From Lutraria lutraria (Eukaryota; Mollusca; Bivalvia; Venerida; Mactridae): 64,000 nt of DNA. This document shows positions 13,301-24,300 of the stretch, one piece after another (position 1 is the first letter of the stretch; every line of letters starts with the position of its first letter). The notes under the pieces were generated by a model that worked only from the letters and a program-made list of their open reading frames with translations, searched no databases and was not told the origin of the DNA. The position numbers and the translations under genes were made by a program. Where the stretch lies: assembly GCA_964023205.1 (NCBI GenBank), contig OZ026840.1:29392064-29456063 (forward strand). The letters run 5' to 3'.

Positions 13301-14101
13301 CAGTGTATTTTCCTCTTTGTCTTTATGTTCAGTATACATCACTTGATTATAAAAATAATTATTTCATTAATTAAAATAACAAAAATATAATATATAATCA
13401 TACTCTTCATTGTAATATTTTTGTTCAGTTAGAAATGTGCATTCAATTGTACCAAATTATTTGTCATCATATATGATTTATATTTCGACTTCATGTTCCT
13501 CTAACTTACATGTATTTTTTAAATAATGTTTTGTCTGATGAAATTGTTATGATAATAAATTATCTAAAACATATTCATTTGTTACGTTTTATTTCATATG
13601 AACATGTATATGTATGGTTATCAATTCCATTTAGCCTAATACCAATGTCCTTTAATTACATATGATAGAACGGGATTTCTCGTATAAATAAATTTATTAT
13701 ATATTTTGAATTATCAATGCATAAGCAACATATTAGAATTAAGGAACTACTTTGAAATACAAAATGTTATAATCTTCTTAATCCATATAGCCAATTAATT
13801 AATTCGCATCATATATATTTATACATAAATTCACATATTCAAATGTGATAAAAAGGATTTATAAATATTAGTTCACGTTTATAACATATAATGTTTCACA
13901 AAACATCCATTATCACAAACTTGCAATTTACAAAATAACATATCATCGATTGTAGATTTTAACTCCAGCAGCTTAATTGATACGGTCTGTTGATCCTTCT
14001 TTGTTCATATCGTCAGTGTTTTCCGATAATCCCTCTTTGTGTATGTCGTCAGTGTTTTCACTCTTTATCTATATGGTCAGTTAAACTCGTCAGCAGTTTA
14101 G
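10331..14101. mobile_element. 3.77-kb palindromic element filled with satellite-like repeats
   Basis: The left ~120 bp (10331-10451) and right ~120 bp (13982-14101) are inverted copies; both outer ends read ctaaact.ctgacgagtt going inwards. The same words that make up the ends (tatatggtcagtt, tgtttttcctctttgtcta, ggtctgttgatc) recur many times inside as tandem units. The clearest is a ~170-210-bp period between about 11940 and 12740, marked by gaccagttgaatatagagtg at about 11941, 12110, 12307, 12500 and 12709. Many units carry a small palindrome (GGTCAGT...ACTGACC). No protein is encoded. It interrupts a Harbinger transposase on its right and abuts the 6.5-kb element on its left. No target duplication is visible. 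Confidence 0.75.
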
Positions 14102-14491
14102 TGCGACCCGTTGTACTGTCCTGCGTTCGTCGTCAGTGGTCGGAAACTTAATGTACGTGTCTCGTAGGTCAAACAAAATGTCAGTCACACGGGAAACCAC
14201 ACGGGACACGGTGGCAATATCTACCCCAAACGTGTCCCCGATCAACTGAAGAAAGCACCCAGATGCAAAAAATCTGAGTGCAATCAGAATCTGTTGTCGA
14301 ACTGTCAGTGCACAGTTCCGTCTCGTCTCATGTCGAAGTTGGTCACCAATCAGGTCTTCCAGTCTGTCCAGATTCTGAGATCCAAGTCTGTAGCGTCTGC
14401 GTAATTCTTCATCGTCGAGGTCGTCCGTCTGTCTGTGTACTCGTCGAAACTGTCTCGGTCTGCGAGCGTTAGGTACAACAAGGGCGGCCAT
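14102..14491 (-). pseudogene. PIF/Harbinger (HARBI1-like) transposase, N-terminal part, truncated
   Basis: From an ATG at 14491 (reading leftwards) about 130 residues are open, then run into the inverted end of the 3.77-kb element and stop at once. The segment has the helix-turn-helix block that precedes the catalytic domain in HARBI1-like nucleases: RFFASGCFLQLIGDTFGVD followed by TVSRVVSRVTDIL and IKFP. The first conserved catalytic block (GCIDGTH-like) is missing, and I do not find it beyond the inserted element. This is therefore a dead fragment of a DDE transposase of the PIF/Harbinger superfamily. The frame itself has no internal stop, so the break is probably not very old. It is head-to-head with the KDZ-type gene that starts 500 bp to the right. 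Confidence 0.7.
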
Positions 14492-14690
14492 TACGAAATT
14501 GGTTAACGTTCTGGTTAAATTTTAACCAGCTTCTTAGACGTTGGTTAAAATAACTGCAAATTTAACCAAAACTATGTTTGGTTAAATTTAACCAAATCTT
14601 TATACAATCGCTAACCAACAGTTTAACCAAGAATTTAACCTAACCTAGGATTTAACCCAGTGGTTAAAGTTAACCAATCTTTATACAATT
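14492..14690. repeat. Array of TTTAACCA motifs upstream of the Harbinger fragment
   Basis: At least nine copies of ttaacca or its complement tggttaa, several as palindromes (ggttaaatttaacca), in 200 bp directly upstream of the transposase start. Harbinger elements carry subterminal repeats bound by their own DNA-binding protein, so this is probably the subterminal region of the same transposon. Its outer end is not certain; cttttatacaatt-like words suggest it lies near 14690. Confidence 0.5.
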
Positions 14691-14994
14691 GGGTGCTGGT
14701 CTTTATGCTCAGAGAGTTCACGCTTAAGATTTATCTCAAGCTCACAACTGCTACATACATTGCTTACTTGACTGCACTTTTGTTAATCTAGTTAGTTCAG
14801 GAATCACTGATAATTCATACGGTCGACTTTTTTCGGGTTGAAATATTAGAATAAATACGATTTGAAATTGTCTGCTATTGCCACGTTGAATCATACAGTT
14901 TTCGCGAATAGACTTTGATCGAATTCGGCTAGTCACTATTTCGGATAGGCGGTGCGTTTTTTCTTTTCTCTAGAAGGTTCGTGTACTAATCATA

Positions 14995-17900
14995 ATGGCT
15001 TCTGCTTTGTATGTCGAGAAGCGTTCTTTTATATTTTCAGGCGATTACACCCGTAACACCATGCTGCTTGCTGGGGATTCCAACGTTCACCGGATTATGG
15101 CTGCAATTCCGAGCGGTTCGTCAATAAACTGTTTGCCAGTGTCTGGTTAGTTTTTTTAGTTAACTTATTCTGTACTAGAATAATTTTTATGAGAGAATTT
15201 TCTAAACAATGATGAAAACCTGGATGAGAAGACAGAGTTCTGTTAAAGGTTAATGGTTTTAAACAGCCCAGTCCTCTATATAAGACATCGCAATGCTCTT
15301 ACTGTTGTTTTATTTTGTCTGAACTGAGATATATTTCCGAAATTTGTCTAAAAAATATATCACAAAGTAGAGTCTAGTCACTTGATGTTTATAGTGTAAT
15401 TGTGAATAATAAAAACAAACATCAGTATTACCTCATGAAGGGTACATGATATTAATGAAATATTGACATACTTTACAAAAATGACAAAATTACTGTCTAT
15501 AAACATAATCTTGACTAATGGTTTGCAAATTTTAGTAAGTTAACATAATGTTAGATGATATGTTTACAAATCTTATGGAATGAAGAGCATGCACAAATGG
15601 AAATGGTGCAGTGTACGGTAGGTATTATAATTATTAAATAGGAGGAGGAAAACAATGTACCCAATGCTGGGCGTGAACCCAAGACCTCCTGATTGCAAGT
15701 CCAATGCTCTACAAACCAAGCTTATCTAGCTGTTAATATTACAGCCAAATTATAAATACAAATACTATATCAAGGCATACTACTACATTCCTCCGTCTTG
15801 TCAAATTGACTAAATGCGACAACCACAGTCTAGTGCTCAGCCTCATTAGACTAATTATAACCCAGCCTTTGCTTTTGGAAAAGAATGTACCAAATGGGGC
15901 CTGGGCTTGAACCCATGTTGGATGCTCTGCCAACTGAGCTATTCAGGCTGTTAATTTTACTGTCAATTTATGAATACAAATACTCTGTCATACTGCTACA
16001 TATAAATTACCATGAAAACTCATCACATAATGAAAACCAGTGACTTTACCTGATTTTCCTTTTGTAATAGGAGGAGGAAAATAATGTACCCGGTGCGGGG
16101 CTCAAACCCTCGACCTCCTGCTTGCAAGTCAGATGCTCTACCAACTGAGATAATCAGGCTGGTGAATATCCCAGCCAGTTTATAATACAATATACGACAC
16201 TGCTACACTTTCTTATCACTAAAGTCATGTTTATTTAAATATGTTACTATGGAATGTCCTTGTAAATACTATATGTGACTGAGCTTTACTACAATATTTG
16301 AAAAACATTATACTTCTTTGTAAAATGTTTATTGATTATTATTTTTTAAACCCATCTAGGGGCTAGGATTGTTAATGATGTGAAAGGATTCAGCAGGTCA
16401 CTGAGGACAGAATTGGAAAAGGTTACGTATGACCAAGTCTACCTTCACCTAGGAGCCCATGACATTCTTTGTCAACAGGGCACATTTTACAAGTAAGTAT
16501 CAAAAATTAAGTTAATTAATCATTACCAATGTTGAAAAAATCATTTAAAGAAGTTTACACATTGGCTTTTTCAGTCTTCACAAATAACCTTTTCATTTAC
16601 CGGATATTCGGTATTGTGAAGGCTCAAATCTTACTAGATCGAGATCGAAGAAACTTTTATCAGACCAAATCTTAACCTGTTTTTGCTGGGTCAAATTTTG
16701 TTTCTACAACATTTATGAAATTATATTTCTTACACATAGAGTAAAACCTTGTTATCTCGAGGAGCCATCAGACCAGACTTAATGCTGGAAATAAACCTGG
16801 TGCTGATATAATAAACAGGTTTTGTTCATTGAATGAAAAATAAATGGTGTATCACGCGTGTTAACTGGCATATTTACAGTAATACTACCAAATACTTACA
16901 CAAATGTGCACCGTGATGTATATGATGAAAATATATGTTTCTTTGAATGTATAAAATATGCATTGATCATTTAAATAAAGTTCTTTTTCCATAAATATGT
17001 TCGTGTGTTTTCTGTTTTGCAATACCATGTCTGAAACTCGTGTTATTTAGGTGAAACAATAGTGACATGACGTGAAAATTACTTATGTCAATGCCATATA
17101 GTTACGTCTAATGAGTCCTTCACTTGATTACTGATATTGTGTTTTTGTGCGACATTCTTTAATGTTCATTGATAGCAGTAAGTGAATCATAGATTTATCT
17201 GCGTATATATATTGGTAACTGCTTTTCAAATGTGTAATTAGTTCTTAATTAAGATCTCGTAATTAAATTCCCAATTAAAAAATGACTGCAAACTTGCAAC
17301 AAACAAATCAAGTTTCATTGACATTTTAAATCACGAGTGCATTGTCCAATTTTAACTAGGTGTGAAAAACAAAGTACTCAATTAAGATATGTTTGTTTAT
17401 TGCCTAATTTAAAAACATTGTCTTACAGGAATGTGTGCGAGCTCTGTGACATGGTTCACCAAGTCAGCCCATCTTCACACATTGTCTTGTGTGAAGTTCC
17501 TCCAAGAGGTCCAGATATGAGGAGAGGTGTCAGGTTATCCAAGCAGAAATTGTTGAGCTACAGGTGTTGGATCAATGAGGCCAATGATACTCTGTTGGAG
17601 ATGAGCCACCATATTCCATACATGAAATTCCTGTACTACAGAGGGATATCTTCAGTAATAATGTCTTGTCAAATATTTTGTTTTAGCTTATAAGTGTATT
17701 TCTATACAATCATTGGTAATAATTGTGTATATTTGTGTATATTTGTCTCATTGTAAGAATGAATATAAATTGGTAATATTTAAGTTGTACATCCCTTAGT
17801 CGAAGATCTTTGACAGATGCATTATATGATATTGCAGTTCATCAAAATAGCTGTCCTTGAAAAGCTAACAGGTATATGACTCTAATTGAGTCACATTTTT

Positions 17901-18385
17901 TTCCCTATTAAACACACAAATTTCCATAAAACTGGGCAGTACAATGAATTATACCAAAATCTATCAACATTACCTAAAATAAGCATTCAACTGGTAAAGG
18001 TTTGAATATCTTACCAATGTTACAGACTACTCTTATTTTCAACATTTTCCTTGCAGTGCTTTGGATGAAGTCTTCATCAAGTGTATGGTTGTATATCATT
18101 TCTCAGTTGTCTTCATATCAACATGTAATAATAATTTTGTTTCAGGTCTCGCACTTGTCTAGAGACGGTTTGCACCTGAACCCAGCTGGTGCAGAGCTTT
18201 GTCAGCGGGCCATCTGTAATTACATTGCTGCCAATGTCCCAAGTTTACAGCTCAGTCAAGTTTGCAGCCTTGAAGAAGATTGTTTCCCTGCCAGCTGGCC
18301 ACGTCTTGATGACAACGAACCTGATGCTGTTGATACCATGTCTGAGGAGAGTGGTCATAAGTCTTACGCTGCAGTGGCTAGAAGG
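14995..18385 (+). CDS. Exons 1-4: SGNH (GDSL-type) hydrolase-like domain
   Basis: Exons 14995-15145, 16360-16492, 17429-17654 and 18146-18385 give residues 1-250. The SGNH family's block I is LLAGDSNVHR (candidate nucleophile Ser29). Strand-end blocks follow as VSGARIV (~49-55) and DQVYLHLGAHDI (75-86). The closing catalytic block is DGLHLNPAG (Asp177, His180), as in GDSL/SGNH esterases. The usual G-x-N-D of block III is G-A-H-D here, so the oxyanion-hole Asn is replaced by His84. The domain could therefore be a binding module rather than an active esterase. SGNH domains are known in ORF1 proteins of some CR1-type retrotransposons; finding one joined to a DDE-type transposase region is unusual in my experience. 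There is no signal peptide. Confidence 0.7.
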
Positions 18386-21300
18386 GTAATAAACCCGTGA
18401 ATTATAAGATTTTTTTCCCAATATTCATACCATTGTCTCAAAAAGAAACTCACTGAAATGTTACAGAGATCAAGTACAAATTATGCCATAATTATTTTGA
18501 AAGAGAGCTTATAAATATGACTTATGTCAGAAACAGAGTGTATAAAATAATTATAAGAAGCTGAATTATGGAAAGGAACATACTTTGAATATTCATATAT
18601 TGTCTATTTCAGAATCATGCTGTTGTTGAAGTTCCAAAGGAGAACCTCTCAAAGCAGGCTTGTTCAGAGAAAAACCCAACTGCTAAGGTATAGAATACTC
18701 CTATATTTTATTATTATATAGTTCTGGCGTTGTCTGCCAGGCTGTTAGTACTTCTGTTTGTCTGGATATCTGTCTGTCCATGTCACTTTTTGAAACTTGC
18801 AATCACTTTAAAACTTGTGAAGGTTATTGTTTGAAATTTATAATGTAGGTAGAGCATGATGGGATCAAAAACTGTAACTCTGTCATGCCTTTCGACTCAA
18901 TTATCACCCTTTCTGTATTAGAAAAATGAGGCTTTTACTTAAAATTACTTAAAAAGTGCTAAAGGGAACAGGCTGAAATCTAAGGAGAGTGTTATGAGTG
19001 GAAGTGCAGTGAGCATAATTATAACTATATCATTCATTTTTACTGAATTATCCCCCCTTTAGAACTAAGAAAAACTGTCACTGTTACTTATAATTACTTT
19101 AAAGTACCAAAGGGAAGTGCATAAAACTTCTGCTTTAACAAACTGACAAAGATGCTTGGCAGCAGATGTCAATTCAACGTATTTGCTTGTTTCTTGCAAT
19201 ACTCTTATTAATTAAGATTTGGTAGAACTAAGAACTAGTAATAATATCTTGAAATTAGTCATTATCAAAAAAGAAAACTTTTTGTTGCAGGTTATTGTCA
19301 AAGTACGCAGAAAGGCAAGATACTTCAGAAGACAGACCCGTAAAACTTCTAATCGACTCTGCAAAATGGTATAATTCTTTTGTTAAGTTTTGAATGGATT
19401 TATAACATGACATTTTTTGCTTCAAATGATTTTTAAGTTGACACCTTAACAAAGTGTAAGTTGCAGATAGCTTTACAAGTTGTTAGTATCATTTTTCTTA
19501 TTTATTGCAGTTTGTGAGGAAACGAAATGCAAGGTATTTTTCTGATTGAACATATTTCAGTTATCTTGAAATTCAAAACAGTTGCTGATTTGAGACTTCT
19601 CATAACTTTTTTTATATGATTTTAATTTCTGTTTGAGATTGTATTGGAATGTTTATTTTTTGTATTGGTCCTTAACTCTTGAAACTTCAGATGTAGAACC
19701 TTTCTAACAGTCATACATTCAGTAAATACATCAAAAGAAAACTTACACTGAAATTTGTTATGAATATGTGCAAGTCTCAAATAACTGTGAAAGATTTATA
19801 ATTACAGTTTTCTGTACAACAAAGAATCTCCACAGTTTTCCTCAGACCGAGATTCTTTTGTACTGTTTTTGTTTATAAACTTTATAGTCACAGAAAATAC
19901 ACTCTAATTATTAGCATAGGCTCAGTTTCGGACAGGCCTGCTTTATTTTTTTAAAAATCGGAAGTCTGCTTGCGGTGCGCTCAACATAGTTGCTACAGTG
20001 GCTGTCTAATATCCGTGTGTGTAGCTCAAAGGTCAAGGTCATACTTCAACAAGAAGGTCACAAAGAGGTTCAAAATTGCTGGTGTAGACCATCATTGTAC
20101 AACCACTTCATCTCTTGACAACAATGGGCACATTATGTTGCCCTTGAGCTTCTGGTGTTGTTTGATTTTGTTGTGTTTTTATCAAAGTTGCATAAAAGTA
20201 TGTTCATATTCTGTTTATGTTCAATGCAAAAAAAATTCACTGTAAATCTGTTAAATTAATTAAAGAATATTTTTTATATTAAACTTTCATAATATCAGTG
20301 ACTTCCATCTGTTTACAAGATGCTCTAAGTCCTACATCAGGTGCATGATATAATATCACTGCATGGATCAGAGATCTTGACCAGTGGTTATAAAACTTAA
20401 CTTTGGTCTCCGAGCTCAGACCTTACATCTTTTTTAATGTTTATTTTATTTATTATACCATATTTATATAGCCCTTTTTTCATGTAATTACACGTTCAAA
20501 AGTGCTGTACAATCACGATTACGACATGGTTAAAACAATATGTAATGAATACAAACATGTTAGTCAAAAATGATATGGGTAAAATATTATATATACAACT
20601 ATGGACAAATTTATAAGTCAACAAATCCACCGTTAATTTATGCATACAAGTAAGGTACACAATAATTCTAAAATGATTCAAGTCCGTTTGGCTTCGTAAG
20701 CCAATTTAATGTTTCCAATTTAATCATGATCAGGCAATAATGGTTTTACTGATACATTGTAATTGATCTGAATATGTCTTATCCCTATCTTTTCAACCAT
20801 AATACTTTGAGAATGGAGACTTTTTCTGTAGATCTGTAGTCATTTCAATTATTATTATTATAATTTGAACAAACGATATCTTGAATAAATTAGCATAAGT
20901 TCAGATTGTACCTGTTGATGCCAAAAATTAAAGCAAACAGATAAAATTGACTTTTTTAATTTTCAGGAGACTATCTGATGCACTGGATTGTGTAACTATT
21001 AATGTTACAGATGATGTTGCTATTGAACTTAAGGCTTGCAAGATAATGGGATCATGCATGGTAAGTACATTGTATATATTATTGCTTACTAAGTTGTTTT
21101 AGAATCCTTTTTTATTAGCTTACATGAGCACTTTGCGCTCAAGGTGAGCTTTTGTGATCAGCCTTTGTCAGCCTTTTATCTTGTGAACACACTACTGGGG
21201 GCCACATTTTTAGCTCAATGTTGACAAAACTGGGTCAGAATGTTAATACCGACAAAATCTCGGACAAGACTGATGATGGGTCACTTGGGGTCAAAACATT

Positions 21301-24300
21301 GTCAATTTGTTTGTATTAATGATAACTAGGTCAAGTACAAATGTAGGTCACCTGGGTTAAAAACTAGGTCACCTGGTCAAATCTTAGTAAAACCTTATTA
21401 ACCTTTGTTGTCAAATTTTGATTGGATCTTCAATAAACAGAAGGTTTGTCCTATTGATTTGAAGGACAAGATCGAACATGTGTCATCTGGGGTCAAAAAC
21501 TATGTCACTAGGTCAAATTTTAGGAAAACTTTGTTGACATTTAGATGTCACAGTTTTGATTGGATCTTCACCAAACATTGTTAGAATGTTTGTCTTAATG
21601 ATATGTAGGCCAAGTATAAACATGGGTCATCTGTGATAAAGCGATATAGTGCCATCTTAGCCCTCTTGTATTGGATTTTATGAGTACTATATTATATTTT
21701 AGGATTAATTCTTTTAATTAAAAGTTGTTTTAATTAGGGATGCAATGACATGGCATAATTGTGATATATTGCTGTACAGTCGACCAATATTGCAATATAT
21801 ATTGTATGCAGTGAAGTAAGGAAAAACACAATAAACTAAAGCCACAGTCAAGTGTTAACCCATTTCCATATAGAGATATACAATATAACTGTATTAGGCA
21901 TTTCATTCATTTAGTAACAAATCAATAATTTGTTATTCAGAGGGTTGAATCAGTCTTTGATAGTTCAAAACAACTCTAAAAATTGTGTTCATGTTCATTT
22001 AATTATGGATGTTGTACTGGGCGTGGTTCGTATTTGCCTAACACTATATCACAATATACCTGTATATTGTTGCACCACTAATTTTAATTCTGTCAATGAT
22101 TTACAGGGACGTCACCCGCAGAGAAGTGTGACATCCTCGCAGAAAAGTGCAACCACTAAGTCTACTAATGACTATGTCGTTCCTGATAGAAAGAAGGGAA
22201 AGGTATTATTCTTAAGTTACTATTACACATGTACATACATCAATAAATAGCAAAGTGGCCACTCTGTAACTTTGTCATTATGGTAGGATTTCATTATAAC
22301 TTACTGCAAAATGTAAACCATCATTAGACGATGTGTTGGACGCAACTTCCATGCCTGTACCTCCAATGTCAAGGTCACACTTAAGAGTTCAAAAGTCATA
22401 ATTTAGCTTTTTAGCCGTGTCCTCTCTGTAACTTTGTAATTCATCGGAAGATTTTGTTATAACCTACAATTGTCTACAATGTGTCTCACGCAAATCCCAT
22501 CAATGTAGCTCTTAGGTCCATGAGGCATGTGGGGGTATTTGTCATCATGTGATAGCTCTACTTATTCTAAGTATTGGTAACATTTACATTTTTCTTGACA
22601 GATGGTTTGGTTGTTCTGCCCAGATTGTCAGGTGAAGTGTTCACGGGATGATTTTCTTCTAGACCACATCATCCGACGACACGGTTCCCATTTCTACAAA
22701 CCAGAGGAGAAGAGAGTGAGACCTAGTCGGAATATTTGCATACCACCAGCAGAAACAGTATGTAGTTTGCATTGATCTTTGCACACTGTATCTTCAGTCT
22801 TACACTGGAGTCTTCCTTGATGGTGCTGCATACAACTGTCCAGTTGAAAACTGTTGTCCATTGGTTGATTGTTGAAATACATGTCAGAAATGTTCATTAA
22901 TATGTTACTCTAAGGTTAAAGGTTATAAAATTTGATATTTTTTTGTGTATGCTCAGTAATTTGGTCTTCTATGGGCGGACTTCAGAACCTCATGGCAGAA
23001 ATGCTCCTTCATGGCAGGAATGTTGAATAATATGTGGCGATGTGTCATGCGCAACGTCATAAGTCTGTACACTTAGAGGTTAAAGGTTAAAAGGGTATTT
23101 TCATGTCTGCTCAATCACTATGTCATCCATTTTTCATGCCCACTCAGTGATTTGGACATCTATTGATGAATTCTGGAAATACAGAAATGGCAGGAATGTT
23201 CACCAACATGTGATGGTGTGTCATGTGTGGAACTGCCTCTCGAAGGAAATTAAGTTTGCATCTTTAAGTAATATCCAATAACATTTTCTGAAAACCCTTT
23301 ATACCTCAGATTTTAAACAGCATCATGCATGTGGGATTAATTGATCACTGTGACAAAGCTCTAGTGTTTTATAAGTTATGTATTAAATCTGTAAGACATT
23401 GTTTCTTATATCTGCAGGAAGAAAGTCCCAAATCTGTTGATCCAATATGTAGTGATTTATACAGCAGTCAGCATACTTGCGAAGGTATACATGTAAACAG
23501 CATTAATCTTGAAACATTGTGTTATCTGTCATGTTAGTTGAGTGACGATTAAAACTATTTCATACATGTAAATGATGTGTCAAAACAACCAACAATACAC
23601 TAATTAGACATAAATGAAATACCGCTTGTAACACAATAAAGCTGGACATAGTGAAATACTGTTGGAATTCTGCAATTCAATATACAAATAAAAGAAACTT
23701 GATATTTTTTTGCTATATTACTATCTGTAATGGCATACAACAACAGTATATGAAATCAGTATGAAATGAAAATTATTTCATCATAGAAATCAGTATTGCT
23801 AACAGCATGTATGTTTTTCTAATAACTATCAGATGTTAGATGCTTTTAAATGAATGTTTATTTTTTCAGAAATGCAGTTGGACATACAGGAAGATGCTGA
23901 CACTGCCAGACTATGCCTACTTCTATCAAATGATGTTGAGCAAAACCCTGGCCCTGTAATAGTTTTATCTTTGTATTTATCATTGTTTTATTTCTATTTC
24001 TATTGAAGGGCAGTGCTTTTTGTCTGTATATTTCTTGTTTAAAGTACTATATGAACTAAATAGTTTGATCTCTAATGACACTCAGATTTGTAAGTTGTTA
24101 GTTGGGTGGATTCACTTATTCATTCTTAACATAGACAGATGAAGGAAATAAGAAAACTTGCAAATTGAAATGTTTATTTATTCTTTACAGACTTATACTT
24201 GTAATTGGGATGAGTGTTCCATGGTATTCTCATCAATTGGAGAGCTTGATATCCACATTATCCAGCATGTCTCCAAGGATAGGGTTTGCAAATGGGCTGG

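Noticed and set aside
16071..16165. tRNA-Ala-like sequence
   Set aside because: A and B boxes and a TGC loop are present, but the acceptor stem does not pair and sibling copies lie nearby; it is a SINE head.
18002..18189. Upstream extension of the exon-4 frame
   Set aside because: The frame upstream of 18146 is intron; the acceptor ttgtttcag and the in-phase join to exon 3 define the exon.
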